A stretch of DNA of 64,000 nucleotides from RUG14199 sp964629225 (GCA_964629225.1 CAZVQC010000005.1:38909-102908), one strand, 5' to 3'. Positions 43,264 through 53,699 are shown, numbered from the stretch's first letter. Notes: generated by a model from the letters alone, not told the origin. Made by a program: numbers and translations.

Positions 43264-46200
43264 TCATTCCACAAGGGAGTTCTCCTCGATGGCCTTCTCG
43301 GAAACGCTTCCCACGTCGAGAACGAAGACCTTGGAGACACCGCTCTTCGGCATTGTAACACCGTAGAGAGTGTCCGCCACCTCCATCATTCCGCGTCGGT
43401 GGGAGATAACTATCATCTGAAGTTCCTTGGAGTAGCGCTTCACGTAATTTGCCACCCGCACCACGTTCACCTCGTCAAGCGCCGCCTCGATCTCATCGAA
43501 GATGCAGAAGGGGGAGGGGTTGACTTTGATGAGAGCGAACAACAGTGCGATCGCCACGAAGGACTGTTCTCCGCCGGAGAGCAGTGACAGGTTCTTCACC
43601 ATCTTTCCGGGAGGTGCCGCACTGATCTCGATGCCGGAGGTGAGGACGTTTTCCGGATCCGTCAGCGACAGATGGGCGCTTCCGCCTCCGAAGAGCTCCT
43701 TAAAGACCTGTTTGAAGTTTTCGTTGACACGGTCGAAGGTCTCGGTGAACATGGCCTTCATCTCCGTCTCCACCGACTCTATTATCTTCTCAAGTTCCGT
43801 TTTCGATCTCGTAAGGTCCTCTATCTGACCCTTCAGGTGATCGTAGCGCTCCTTTTGCTCCGCATACTCGTCAATGGCATCCGGATTCACGTGGCCGAGG
43901 GATTTGATGGAGCTCTTAAGCTCCGACAGCCTTCTGAAGACCTCGGGTCGCCTCTCCGCCGTCACCGGGGGAAGTCCCAGTCCCTCTGCGGCTATCTGGG
44001 TCAGTTCGTACTCGTCCCAAAGGCGGGCAGTCATCTTCTCCGCTTCCGTAGTCAGGTTGGCAAGTTTGTTCTCGTTCTTGGTGTGGGCGACGAAGAGTAT
44101 CTCCTTTTTGGCGGCGATCTCATCGAGCTTCCGCCTTATCTCATTCAGTCGTCTCTCGTAATCAAGAGAGCCCTCCTCAAGGCCACGCCTCTCGGATTCC
44201 TCCTTGGCGAGAGTGTCTCTGAGAACGTCTGCTTCTTTTTTCTTCTCTTCGATACCCGCCTCGTTGTCGGCGATCTTTTTGAGAAATGTCTCTCTCTCGC
44301 TCTCCCTTCGGAGGATCTCACTCTCTGCACTTCGGGCTTCCGCCTCGGCAGTCAGTATGAGACCTTCAAGGTTTTCCCCGTCCTTTCGAAGCTCTGCCAT
44401 TTTTATCTTGATCTCGGAGAGTTTTTCAAGAAGCTCCGCCGCCTCGTCCTCGATCTCCGAGGCACGGATGCTCTCGTTCTTTCTCGTCTCGGCTATCGCC
44501 TCGGCACGGGAGGTGAGACTGTCAAGAGATGCCGACAGTTCCTCAAGATCCTTTTTACCCCGATCCTTGGTCTCGTCGATGTGGGAGAGTTCCCCCTTAA
44601 GATCCTCAAGCACCGATCTTGCAACGGAGATCTTGGCGGAAATGCCGCTCTCGGCGGACATCTCCGTTCTGAGAAGGGCGTCGGTGATACCGAATTTTTC
44701 CTCAAAGGAAGCCCTCTCGCCGGCGATCTCGGCAAGTCTGAGCTCGCCCTCTTTTATCCTCTTTTCGATCTCCCGTGATTCCTCTTCAAGCGCCGATTTG
44801 TCCTCCGAGAGCTTCGCAATGTGGGAATTTCTCGTCAGAACACCGCTGTCACGGCGAACGGAGCCTCCGGTGAAGGAGCCTCCGGCGTTCACCTGCTGAC
44901 CGTCAAGGGTGACGGCGCGGACACGCCACTTAAGATCCCTTGCCATATCTGCGGCGTTGTCGATGGTGTCGAACACCGGGATACGGGACAAAAGATAGCC
45001 GATAACTCCGGAGTACCTTGAGTCGCACTCCACCAGCCTGTCGGCAAATTCCACAAATCCGGGATACTCCGCCGCACGCTTCACGTCGGCGGGGACTTCT
45101 CCCGCCTTCACCGTTGTGATCGGGTAGAAGGTGGCTCTGCCGTTTCCGCTTCTCTTGAGAGAGGCTATGGCGGACTTTGCCGCCGCCTCGTCGCTGACGA
45201 TGACGTTCTGGAGATTTGCTCCGAGGGCAGTCTCGACTGCGATTATGTAGCGGTCCTTCACCTTGATAAGGTGAGACACCGGCCCCATTACTCCGGAGAG
45301 TCTTCCGGATGAGGATTCGTTCATAACGTATTTTACGCTGTTATTGTAGCCGTCAAAGTTCTCGGACATTCGCTTAAGTGCCCCGATGCGGCTGTCAAGA
45401 GCCATTATCTGAGATGAGACGGAGGAAAGGTCCAGCCTGTCGCGGTCAAGTGCCTCCGCCACCTCGGCAGATACCCCGTCGCATTCCTTCATCTTCTCCG
45501 ATGCCTCATCGGATGCGGCCTTATAAAGCGCCACCGTCTCCCGAACGTCCGCCTCTTCCTTTTCGAGCCGTGCGACCTCGGCGCTCTGCTTTTCGATATC
45601 GGAGATAAGAGACCCCTGTCTGTTTTCTCTGTCCGAAACGGTGTTCTTCAGAACGTCCAGACGGACCCTGGTATCGGCAGCTTCCTTTTCAAGTGCCTTC
45701 TGCTCCTCGAACCGATCGTCGATGAGAGCCTCAAGGTCCCGCACCTCCGAGAGCTTTTTCTCCCTCAGTGAATTCATTTCGAAAAGTTCTTTTTCCGCCG
45801 ATGAAAAGTCGGTTTTGCTCTTTTCAAGCTCCTCCTTGAGACGGAGGATGTTTTCGGATGCGCCCCTCACTTTTTCGGAAAGCTCCGCTTTCTGACGGGC
45901 AAGCTGTTCGATGGAGCTCTTTGTGTGCTCCGTGTCGTTCTCAAGCACCTTGAAGCTGTTCTCAAGCTGATGGAGACGCTCCGTCTCCTCTCTGATGCTC
46001 TCATAGAGCTTTTGAGCCTTCTCCTTGGTCTCAACGGAGGCGTTGTAGAGTCGGTCGTTCTTCGCCTCGAATTCCGCCTTGGTATCCTCCGACAGATCGA
46101 GCTCGTGCTGAGACATCCTGCAGTCCGCACGGGTCTTGTCGATGTCTCCTCTCAGCTTGTCGCTGTCGTAGAGCCACAGAGACACATCAAGTTCCTTTTT

Positions 46201-46869
46201 CTCACCGTAGAGTTCGAGATAACGTCTCGCCTTTTTTGCATCCCTCTCAAGGGGACCTATGCGGCTCTCTATCTCGGAGAATATGTCGGTGATGCGGACC
46301 ATGTTGGCCTCTGTCTCCGCCAGCTTCTTCTGGGTCTCCTGCTTTCTGTAGCGGAATTTGGAGATGCCGGCGGTCTCCTCGAAGATGCCCCGACGGTCAT
46401 CGCTCTTCTTTGCGATGATCTCCGCTATCTTTCCCTGCCCTATGATGGAGTAGCCCTCACGTCCGATGCCGGTGTTCATGAACAGCTCATAGATGTCCTT
46501 GAGTCTGCAGGGCTTTCTGTTGATAAAATACTCGCTCTCACCCGCCCGATAATAACGTCTCGTGACGGTAATAACATCGTAGACACTGTTGAGGGTCCGA
46601 GGTTCTTCCGTGTCATCAAAGGTCACCGATACCTCGGCAAAGCCCATGGGTCGGTGTCCGTCCGCACCCACGAAGATGACGTCTTCCATCTTTGAGCCTC
46701 GGATGTTCTTGGTGGACAGTTCCCCAAGCACCCATCTCATGGCGTCTGTTATATTGGACTTTCCGCTTCCGTTGGGACCGACGATCACCGTAGCTCCCGC
46801 ATTGAAGTGCAGAACGGTCTTCTCCGGAAAGGATTTGAAGCCGTGCAGTTCCAATGTTTTTAAGTACAT
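43264..46869 (-). CDS. smc: Chromosome segregation protein SMC
   Basis: Condensin ATPase. 1201 residues from MYLKTLELHGFKSFPEKT, the canonical start, with AGGAGG upstream; a longer reading frame to 47025 has no homology to the family. Walker A GPNGSGKSNITDAMRWVLGE near 32-51, two long coiled coils, hinge around 520-640 (GVMGPVSHLI, NVIVSDEAAA), signature LSLLSGGEQ and Walker B FCIFDEIEAALDE near 1120. scpA and scpB are not in the window. Confidence 0.97.
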   Translation of the reverse strand: MYLKTLELHGFKSFPEKTVLHFNAGATVIVGPNGSGKSNITDAMRWVLGELSTKNIRGSKMEDVIFVGADGHRPMGFAEVSVTFDDTEEPRTLNSVYDVITVTRRYYRAGESEYFINRKPCRLKDIYELFMNTGIGREGYSIIGQGKIAEIIAKKSDDRRGIFEETAGISKFRYRKQETQKKLAETEANMVRITDIFSEIESRIGPLERDAKKARRYLELYGEKKELDVSLWLYDSDKLRGDIDKTRADCRMSQHELDLSEDTKAEFEAKNDRLYNASVETKEKAQKLYESIREETERLHQLENSFKVLENDTEHTKSSIEQLARQKAELSEKVRGASENILRLKEELEKSKTDFSSAEKELFEMNSLREKKLSEVRDLEALIDDRFEEQKALEKEAADTRVRLDVLKNTVSDRENRQGSLISDIEKQSAEVARLEKEEADVRETVALYKAASDEASEKMKECDGVSAEVAEALDRDRLDLSSVSSQIMALDSRIGALKRMSENFDGYNNSVKYVMNESSSGRLSGVMGPVSHLIKVKDRYIIAVETALGANLQNVIVSDEAAAKSAIASLKRSGNGRATFYPITTVKAGEVPADVKRAAEYPGFVEFADRLVECDSRYSGVIGYLLSRIPVFDTIDNAADMARDLKWRVRAVTLDGQQVNAGGSFTGGSVRRDSGVLTRNSHIAKLSEDKSALEEESREIEKRIKEGELRLAEIAGERASFEEKFGITDALLRTEMSAESGISAKISVARSVLEDLKGELSHIDETKDRGKKDLEELSASLDSLTSRAEAIAETRKNESIRASEIEDEAAELLEKLSEIKIKMAELRKDGENLEGLILTAEAEARSAESEILRRESERETFLKKIADNEAGIEEKKKEADVLRDTLAKEESERRGLEEGSLDYERRLNEIRRKLDEIAAKKEILFVAHTKNENKLANLTTEAEKMTARLWDEYELTQIAAEGLGLPPVTAERRPEVFRRLSELKSSIKSLGHVNPDAIDEYAEQKERYDHLKGQIEDLTRSKTELEKIIESVETEMKAMFTETFDRVNENFKQVFKELFGGGSAHLSLTDPENVLTSGIEISAAPPGKMVKNLSLLSGGEQSFVAIALLFALIKVNPSPFCIFDEIEAALDEVNVVRVANYVKRYSKELQMIVISHRRGMMEVADTLYGVTMPKSGVSKVFVLDVGSVSEKAIEENSLVE

Positions 46870-47140
46870 TGAGTCCTCCTGGCAAAAAGTTTTTGTTTTC
46901 TTGGATATTTCGGCGGTGCCACCGTGCTTTTCTCTTGGGTAAACGGCGCTTCCGGAGCATCTCCGGTGTGACGGGAGCCCTCCGAACTTCAGCCGATCTC
47001 GGTTCCCTATCCCGTCTCCGCTCACGTGCTTCCGTTTCCGCTTCGTTTCCGCTTCGTTTCCGCCTCGACCTCTGTCTCAGTCTTCATTCCGACATCGGAT
47101 CGGGACGGTGAGTTTTGCAACACCGGGCAGAGCACCTGTC
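46870..47140 (-). other. smc upstream region with a triplicated 11-mer
   Basis: 271 bases between the radical SAM gene and smc. Contains 47033-47063, nearly three copies of CGTTTCCGCTT. On the minus strand a reading frame enters smc in frame but lacks a family-like sequence. No clear promoter seen. Confidence 0.5.
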
Positions 47141-48217
47141 TTACTTCGTCACCGATATCTCGCCCATTTTAATATTATAGCGCAAAATCTCCGGGCTTTC
47201 AACAATTTTGACGGTTTTTATTCCCCGACTTTGGAGAATTTTTTTATTTTCCCGTCTGTTGCCGGATATTTTCGACGTTTCACCGGGGGCACAGAGCACC
47301 CGAACGCCCTCGGTATCCGGATGTTCTTCAAGATATGCCAGTATTTGGCGAAGGTAGTGTCTTGATGCCACCCTCTCTCCGATCGCCGGGTCGCTTGGGC
47401 CAGCCCCATAGTTGCTTGAATGAAGGTTCTCACTGTCGCAAAGTCCGATCCGGAGCACCGTGACTCCGTTTTTTAAGAACACCTCAAAGGCATCGCAGCT
47501 CCGCTCCACCGCCTCCTCGGCGGAAAGCGGCAGATACTCGCCACGAAGCATCATCTCATTCAGCTCGCAGCCCCTGAAGACCACCGTGGGGTAGATCCGG
47601 GCTGAGGAGCAGCCGCACCTCACTATCGCCTCGGCGGTGAAGACCTCGTCCTCTCTTTTTGAAGTCGGCAATCCCACCATCATCTGCCCACCGACGGAGA
47701 ATCCCGCCTGTCGGAGCATCTCCACAGCCCGTCGGCTGTCGTCTGCGGTGTGACCTCTTTTCGACGCCGCCAGCACCCTATCCGACATGGACTGGATGCC
47801 CAGTTCCACCTCTTTTACGGTGAAGTCCTTCAAGATCCGGATCACCTCACCGTCAATGTAGTCGGGTCTTGTGGACATCCGTATCCCCGATACGTCGCCC
47901 CTTGAGACGTAGCTCTCCGCCTTTGTGAGGAGCCTCACCATCAGATCTCTGTCGATCCCGGTGAAGGAACCGCCGAAAAAGGCGATCTCACATTCGGTAT
48001 CGCCCCGTCCGCTACAGCCGTCCGACGAATCAAGACACTTGCCCCGTCTTGCCGTCGAAACTGTCGAAAGCACCCTGTCCACCGTCTCCCAAGCCTCTCT
48101 TTCCACAAAAGACAAGGTGCCCGATATCGTGCGCTGATCACAAAAGACACACTGATTCGGGCAGCCTAAATGGGGAATAAAGACCGGTATATTAACGTGC
48201 TTTACCGACCCTGTCAT
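47141..48217 (-). CDS. Elp3-like radical SAM protein
   Basis: 358 residues. N-terminal motif HLGCPNQCVFCDQ supplies the CxxxCxxC cluster binding 4Fe-4S, followed by FFGGSFTG and STRPDYID, the typical Elp3/oxygen-independent radical SAM pattern, then ELGIQSMSDRVL and GGQMMVGLP. The acetyltransferase domain of true Elp3 is absent. This short form sits between rnc and smc in many Clostridia; substrate unknown, tRNA modification is only a guess. ATG overlaps the rnc stop. Confidence 0.85.
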   Translation of the reverse strand: MTGSVKHVNIPVFIPHLGCPNQCVFCDQRTISGTLSFVEREAWETVDRVLSTVSTARRGKCLDSSDGCSGRGDTECEIAFFGGSFTGIDRDLMVRLLTKAESYVSRGDVSGIRMSTRPDYIDGEVIRILKDFTVKEVELGIQSMSDRVLAASKRGHTADDSRRAVEMLRQAGFSVGGQMMVGLPTSKREDEVFTAEAIVRCGCSSARIYPTVVFRGCELNEMMLRGEYLPLSAEEAVERSCDAFEVFLKNGVTVLRIGLCDSENLHSSNYGAGPSDPAIGERVASRHYLRQILAYLEEHPDTEGVRVLCAPGETSKISGNRRENKKILQSRGIKTVKIVESPEILRYNIKMGEISVTK

Positions 48218-48945
48218 ACGTTCTCACCGAAGAGCTCAAGAGCCACTCTTGCGGCCTCCTGCTCCGATTTCCGTTTGGAATGGGCGCTTCCCTTGCCGAT
48301 AACGTCTCCGTTGAGCCTTGCCTCGGTCACGTAGAGCTTGTCGTGATCGGGACCCGACTCCCCAACGAGGACGTACTCAAGTCGGTCCCCCTCGGACTGT
48401 TGGACTATCTGCTGAAGGATGGTCTTGTAGTCGCTGAAGGTGGAGTTTGAACTGATGTAGTCGATCTCTTTTTTCACAAAATCCAGAACGAAGGCTCGGA
48501 TGACCGAAAGATCTCTGCCACTGTCAAGATACATCGCCGCAAGAAGGGCTTCAAAAGCGTCCGACGTGGTGGAGGGACGGTGACGGCCGTTGCCCTGCGC
48601 CTCTCCGTGGCCGAGGAACAGAAAATCCCCAAGGCCGATCTCGGCTGCGTATTTCGCAAGGGCCTTCTCACATACCACCGAGGCGCGGATCTTGGAAAGA
48701 TCACCCTCCGCATTGTCAACGTAGGTGGCAAAAAGATACTCGCTCACCACGGTGGAAAGCACCGAGTCACCGAGAAACTCAAGTCTCTCATTGCACTCGT
48801 GCTTTGCTCCCTTGGATTTCAGCTCATTGGCAAAAGAGGAGTGGGTGAGGGCGGTGATGATGAGATCACGGTCTTTGAAAACGTAGCCGATCCGCTCCTC
48901 AAGAAGGGAGATATCGAGGGGCAGTCCCACGCATTCACTTGTCAT
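48214..48945 (-). CDS. rnc: Ribonuclease III
   Basis: Double-strand-specific RNase that processes rRNA precursors. 243 residues: RNase III domain with signature NERLEFLGDSVLSTVVSEYLF split at 48-68 and acidic residues for Mg2+, linker, then dsRNA-binding domain (about 165-240) with VTEARLNGDVIGKGSAHSK. Start overlaps the plsX end by 11 bases with GGAGG upstream. acpP, usually between plsX and rnc, is missing here. Confidence 0.97.
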   Translation of the reverse strand: MTSECVGLPLDISLLEERIGYVFKDRDLIITALTHSSFANELKSKGAKHECNERLEFLGDSVLSTVVSEYLFATYVDNAEGDLSKIRASVVCEKALAKYAAEIGLGDFLFLGHGEAQGNGRHRPSTTSDAFEALLAAMYLDSGRDLSVIRAFVLDFVKKEIDYISSNSTFSDYKTILQQIVQQSEGDRLEYVLVGESGPDHDKLYVTEARLNGDVIGKGSAHSKRKSEQEAARVALELFGENV

Positions 48946-49972
48946 CGCAGCCTCCTTCAGCCGAGGATGCCGCCGCCTTTTCCTCCGCTTTTCTTTTGAA
49001 AATGGTCCTTATCTCATCCGTGACACCGGTGTCACAAAATGTGACAGCCTGTCTCACGGCATTCTCTATCGCCCTTGCGTCGGAGCTTCCGTGAGCCTTC
49101 AAAACTGGCTTTGAAAGTCCGAGCAGCGGTGCTCCGCCGTATTCGGAGGAGTCGAACTGCTTTTTGAGCTCCATTATCTGCCCCTTCATGGCAAGGAAAC
49201 TCATCTTGGAGCGGGCGTTCTTCGAGTAGAGAGTCTTCAAGGTCTTCATAAAGAACTTGCCGAACCCCTCTGTGTATTTGAGTATTATGTTACCGGTGAA
49301 GCCGTCGGTGACCAAAATATCACAGACTCCGAAGGGGATGTCCCTTCCCTCCACATTGCCGATGAAACTGATATCGGGACAGCTCTTGAGAAGGGCATGG
49401 GTCTTCACCATCAGCTCCGTGCCCTTGTGCTCCTCCTCGCCGTTGTTGACAAGTCCCACGGTTGGACGATCGATACCGAAGATATTCTTCATGTAGACCG
49501 AGCCCATGATGGCCCATGACTCAAGATACTCCGGGATCACGTTGATGTTGGCACCGCTGTCAAGGAGCATCACCGGCTTCGGAAAGGGCAGTATCGTTGC
49601 AATGGAGGGACGTCTGATGCCCTTGATGGGACGGACGAGAAGAGATGAGCCCACGTGGAGGGCGCCGGTATTTCCGGCGGACACCACCGCATCTCCGTTC
49701 TCCTTCAGTGTCTTAAGAGCTACCGTCATTGAGGAATCCTTCTTGGCTCTGACTACGGCGTTTGGGTCATCCTCCATGGTTATCACTTGGGGAGCCTCCA
49801 CTATCTCAACACCGGAAAGAGACTTGCCCGATTCGCGGGCGGCATTTTCGATAGCCTCACGGTCTCCCACGAGGACAAGATCGATATCGTATTTTTCGGC
49901 GGCACCGAGTGCCCCCTTAACTATCTCAAACGGAGCGTTATCTCCGCTCATAGCATCAACTATTATTCTCAT
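48935..49972 (-). CDS. plsX: Phosphate acyltransferase PlsX
   Basis: Makes acyl-phosphate from acyl-ACP for phosphatidate synthesis. 345 residues from MRIIVDAMSGDNAPFEIVKG; conserved AGNTGALHVGS, LLDSGANINV, NNGEEEHKGTEL and GDILVTDGFTGN-like ILVTDGFTGNIIL segments. ATG at 49972 follows AAGGCGG; upstream ten residues are rejected. Confidence 0.95.
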   Translation of the reverse strand: MRIIVDAMSGDNAPFEIVKGALGAAEKYDIDLVLVGDREAIENAARESGKSLSGVEIVEAPQVITMEDDPNAVVRAKKDSSMTVALKTLKENGDAVVSAGNTGALHVGSSLLVRPIKGIRRPSIATILPFPKPVMLLDSGANINVIPEYLESWAIMGSVYMKNIFGIDRPTVGLVNNGEEEHKGTELMVKTHALLKSCPDISFIGNVEGRDIPFGVCDILVTDGFTGNIILKYTEGFGKFFMKTLKTLYSKNARSKMSFLAMKGQIMELKKQFDSSEYGGAPLLGLSKPVLKAHGSSDARAIENAVRQAVTFCDTGVTDEIRTIFKRKAEEKAAASSAEGGCDDK

Positions 49973-49998
49973 TTTTCCGCCTTTCTTTTTTCGGCACG

Positions 49999-51321
49999 TC
50001 ATCTTTTGATGAATTTGAGCCGATCCACCGTATCAAGTGCTCTCTTCGAGTAAGCGGCATATCTCATCCGCTTGCCGCCCTTGACCTTTTCCTCAAGGGG
50101 CGGTATGATGCCGAAATTGGCATTCATGGGCTGGAAATCCTCCGACGCTCCTCCGTCACGGACGTAGCGTGCCATCGCTCCGATCATGGTGACGGGAGGA
50201 AATACCGGAGCATCAAGTCCGAGTACCGCAAAAGCCGCATCAAGTCCCGCAACGAATCCCGACGCCGCCGACTCGATATAGCCCTCCACACCGGTCATTT
50301 GACCGGCGAATCTTACGTTCTCCTTCCCTCTCAGCCGATAGTTATCCGAAAGAAGCTCGGGGGAGTTGAGGAAGGTATTGCGATGCATCACTCCGTAGCG
50401 AAGGAATTCCGCATTCTCAAGGCCGGGAATCATTCCGAATACCCGTCTTTGCTCCGGGAACTTAAGGTGAGTTTGGAAGCCCACCAGATTGAACATGGTG
50501 CCCTCTTCGTTCTCACGTCTCAACTGAACCACCGCATAGTAAGTCTCTCCGGTCTCCGGGTGAGTTATCCCAACCGGCTTAAGAGGCCCGAATCTGAGGG
50601 TGTCCTCGCCCCGTTTTGCCATGACCTCCACCGGCATGCAGCCCTCAAAGACCTTCATTTTCTCTCCCTTTTCAAAGTCGTGGAGCTCCGCCTCCTCGGC
50701 GCCCACAAGCGCCTCTCTGAAGGCAAGATATTCCTCCTTTGTCATGGGACAGTTGATGTAGTCGGCGCTTCCCTTTCCGTAACGGGAGGCGAAGAACGCC
50801 TTCGTCATGTCGATGCTGTCAAAGGATACTATGGGAGCCGCCGCATCGAAGAAGCTGAGCTTGTTCTTTCCGATGAGATCCGAAATGTACTCCGCCATAA
50901 CGGGGGATGTGAGAGGTCCCGTTGCAATGACGGTCTCCTCTCCCTCCGGTACGCTGTCACATTCCGCTTCAATGACCTCAATAAGGGGGTGTTCTCTTAT
51001 CTTCTCCGTCACGTAGTCGGAGAATCTTATCCTGTCCACCGCCAAGGCTCCCCCGGCGGCGACACGGGATGCCTCCGCAGCTTCCATTATGAGGGATCCC
51101 ATCCGTCTCAGCTCCTCCTTGAGGAGGCCGATGGCGGAATCGGGTGAATCGTTTCTCAGGGAATTGGAGCATACCAGCTCCGCCATCCCATCGTAGGAGT
51201 GGGCGGGGGTCTTCTTCTTCGGCTTCATCTCGAAGAGCTTCACGGCAACGCCTCTTTCGGCAGCTTGCCACGCCGCCTCCGAGCCGGCCAGCCCCGCGCC
51301 TATTACATTGATGTGTTCCAT
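49999..51321 (-). CDS. trmFO: Folate/FAD-dependent tRNA (uracil-54-C5)-methyltransferase TrmFO
   Basis: Makes m5U54 in the T-loop of tRNA using methylene-THF. 440 residues, standard; begins MEHINVIGAGLAGSEAAWQ (FAD site), with ELVCSNSLRNDS, ATGPLTSPVMAEY and the C-terminal GVEGYIESAASGFVAG block. The start is 2 bases after the topA stop; 82 extra in-frame residues upstream belong to topA sequence. topA-trmFO order is conserved in Firmicutes. Confidence 0.96.
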   Translation of the reverse strand: MEHINVIGAGLAGSEAAWQAAERGVAVKLFEMKPKKKTPAHSYDGMAELVCSNSLRNDSPDSAIGLLKEELRRMGSLIMEAAEASRVAAGGALAVDRIRFSDYVTEKIREHPLIEVIEAECDSVPEGEETVIATGPLTSPVMAEYISDLIGKNKLSFFDAAAPIVSFDSIDMTKAFFASRYGKGSADYINCPMTKEEYLAFREALVGAEEAELHDFEKGEKMKVFEGCMPVEVMAKRGEDTLRFGPLKPVGITHPETGETYYAVVQLRRENEEGTMFNLVGFQTHLKFPEQRRVFGMIPGLENAEFLRYGVMHRNTFLNSPELLSDNYRLRGKENVRFAGQMTGVEGYIESAASGFVAGLDAAFAVLGLDAPVFPPVTMIGAMARYVRDGGASEDFQPMNANFGIIPPLEEKVKGGKRMRYAAYSKRALDTVDRLKFIKR

Positions 51322-51322
51322 T

Positions 51323-53596
51323 TTATCGATCGTCACTGCCGGGTATCTCCTCCGGCTCAAGGTCGGTCTTGTATCTGCAGTTTTTGCAGACAGCTTGGTT
51401 TTTCGTCTTTCTGTAGTAGAGCAGTTCTCCGCAGTCGGGACATTTCTTGTTAAGAGGTCTGTCCCAGGTGGAAAAATCACACTTGGGGTAATTTGAGCAG
51501 CTGAAAAATTCCTTTCTTCCCCTCGCGGAGCGAACGAGAATATCGCCGCCGCACTTGGGACAGGCAACTCCCGTCTTCACCTCGATGGGCTTTGTGAAAC
51601 GGCACTTCGGGTACTGAACGCAGGCCCAAAAATCACCGTATCTGCCGTGGCGTAAGATCATGTCCGATCCGCATTTTTCGCACTTGAAGGGGGCAACGGT
51701 GACGGAAGCGATCTCCTCCTCGCTGTCCTCTTGCTTCTTTTCGCTGTCAAGTGTCTTCGTGTTCTTGCACTTCGGATAGTTGGGGCAGGCGGCAAATTTG
51801 CCGAATCTGCCGGTCTTGACTACCATCTTGGCACCGCACAGCTCGCAGACGATGTCCGTCTCCTCCACGGGAGGACGGAACTCATCCGGGCTGATGGACT
51901 TCTCCGCACTTGCAAGCTCTTCGCTGAAGCCGGAATAGAATCTGCTCAAAACGTCAAGCACGGTGGTGTCTCCGCTCTCGATACCGTCCAGTTCCTTCTC
52001 CATTTGGGCAGTGTAGGCGCAGTCCACTATATCGGGGAAATAGCCCTTCAAAAGCTTCGTTATGGTCTCCACAAGGGGAGTGGGAACGAGAGACTTGCCC
52101 TCTCTGTTCACGTAGCCTCTTGAGAGGACGATGGACAGAATGGTATTGTAGGTACTGGGACGGCCGATGCCCTTTTCCTCAAGCACCTTGATGAGGGATG
52201 CCTCGCTGTAGCGGGCGGGGGGCTCGGTAAAATGCTGTTCCGGAAGGGTCTTCAGGCACTCAAGCACCTGTCCCTCCTTGAGTGAGGGAAGGCGGCTCTT
52301 GTCCTCGTTCTTCTTCGGCTCGTCCGTTGCCTCCTCGTAGACCGACATGAAGCCGGGGAATCTGACGGTGTTTCCGACAGCTCTGAAAAGCGCTCCGGAT
52401 GCCGTGAAGTCGCAGGTCTCGGTGGCTATTTGAGCCGACTGCATCTGGCTTGCCACGAATCTGTCCCAGATGAGCTTGTAAAGGCGGAACTGATCCGCCG
52501 TCAAGTGCTTTTTCACCCCGGAGGGCTCAAGGCGGACATTTGCGGGTCTTATTGCCTCGTGAGCATCCTGGGCGTTGTTCTTCGATTTGAAGACGCGGGG
52601 CTTTGAGGGGTAATACTTCTCACCGTATCTCTCGGTGATGAACTCCCTTGCCGCAGACTGTGCCTCGGCAGCAATGCGAAGGGAGTCTGTCCTCATGTAT
52701 GTTATGAGACCCTGGACTCCGCCGTTCTCCGCACCCAAGTCGATGCCTTCATATAGCTCCTGCGCCACCTTCATCGTCCTGTGAGTCTGGAAATTCAGAC
52801 GGCGGGATGCCTCCTGCTGAAGGGTGGAGGTGGTGAAGGGGGGAGCGGGAGCACGCTGCTTGGTGGACTTTTTGATCTCGACCACCTTGAATTCCTTCCC
52901 TTGGATATCGGAAAGGATCCCGTCGCAGTCCTCCTTTGAGGAAAGTTCTTTTTTCTTTCCGTCGGCGGCATCGCCGTAAAAGTGGACGGTAAGTTCCGTG
53001 CCGTTTGCCGACAGCACCGCATCGAGAGTCCAATACTCCTTCGGAACGAAGGATCGTATCTCCTCTTCTCTCTCCACTATCATCCGTGCCACCACGGATT
53101 GGACACGTCCCGCAGACAGTCCGCTCTTCACGTTCTTCCAAAGGAAGGGACTGAGCTTGTAGCCCACCAGACGGTCAAGTATCCTTCTTGCCTGCTGAGC
53201 GTTGACAAGATCCATGTCGATCTCACGGGGATGCTTGATGGCATCCTTCACCGCAGTCTTTGTCACCTCGTTGAAGGTGATCCTGCGGATCTTTTCCTCC
53301 GGGATATCGAGAGCCGATACCAGATGCCAGCTTATGGCCTCTCCCTCCCGGTCCGGGTCGGGTGCAAGGAAGACTTTGTCCGCCTTTTTGACCTCTTTTT
53401 TCAGGTCACGGATAAGGTCTCCTCTGCCCCGGATATTGATATAATGAGGCTCGAAACCGTTCTCCACGTCGATGCCGAGGGAGGATTTCGGAAGGTCTCT
53501 TACGTGTCCCTTGGATGCCACCACCTTGTAGCCGCTTCCAAGGTACCCTTTGATGGTATTTGACTTGGTAGGAGACTCAACTATAACAAGATTCAT
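51323..53596 (-). CDS. topA: DNA topoisomerase I
   Basis: Type IA topoisomerase relaxing negative supercoils. 757 residues: Toprim domain at the start (MNLVIVESPTKSNTIKGYLG, then APDPDREGEAISWHL), active-site Tyr in ITYMRTDS near 305, conserved GIGRPSTYNTI, and four C-terminal zinc-ribbon modules of CxxC...CPNYPKC type (about 575-745). GAAAGGCG precedes the ATG. 103 bases after dprA. Confidence 0.97.
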   Translation of the reverse strand: MNLVIVESPTKSNTIKGYLGSGYKVVASKGHVRDLPKSSLGIDVENGFEPHYINIRGRGDLIRDLKKEVKKADKVFLAPDPDREGEAISWHLVSALDIPEEKIRRITFNEVTKTAVKDAIKHPREIDMDLVNAQQARRILDRLVGYKLSPFLWKNVKSGLSAGRVQSVVARMIVEREEEIRSFVPKEYWTLDAVLSANGTELTVHFYGDAADGKKKELSSKEDCDGILSDIQGKEFKVVEIKKSTKQRAPAPPFTTSTLQQEASRRLNFQTHRTMKVAQELYEGIDLGAENGGVQGLITYMRTDSLRIAAEAQSAAREFITERYGEKYYPSKPRVFKSKNNAQDAHEAIRPANVRLEPSGVKKHLTADQFRLYKLIWDRFVASQMQSAQIATETCDFTASGALFRAVGNTVRFPGFMSVYEEATDEPKKNEDKSRLPSLKEGQVLECLKTLPEQHFTEPPARYSEASLIKVLEEKGIGRPSTYNTILSIVLSRGYVNREGKSLVPTPLVETITKLLKGYFPDIVDCAYTAQMEKELDGIESGDTTVLDVLSRFYSGFSEELASAEKSISPDEFRPPVEETDIVCELCGAKMVVKTGRFGKFAACPNYPKCKNTKTLDSEKKQEDSEEEIASVTVAPFKCEKCGSDMILRHGRYGDFWACVQYPKCRFTKPIEVKTGVACPKCGGDILVRSARGRKEFFSCSNYPKCDFSTWDRPLNKKCPDCGELLYYRKTKNQAVCKNCRYKTDLEPEEIPGSDDR

Positions 53597-53699
53597 TAAG
53601 ATTCGCCTTTCAACGCTCCGCCTCTCGGCAGAGCGGTAGTTTGTAATAATGTATTTTACTCAAAATTTTCCCGATGTCAAGCGTTTTTTATTTCGGAGG

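Noticed and set aside
46870..47025. 52-residue N-terminal extension of SMC
   Set aside because: The extension has no SMC homology and the ATG at 46869 has AGGAGG directly upstream.
51322..51567. 82-residue N-terminal extension of TrmFO
   Set aside because: Runs entirely inside the topA 3' end in another frame; the FAD motif begins at the internal ATG at 51321.
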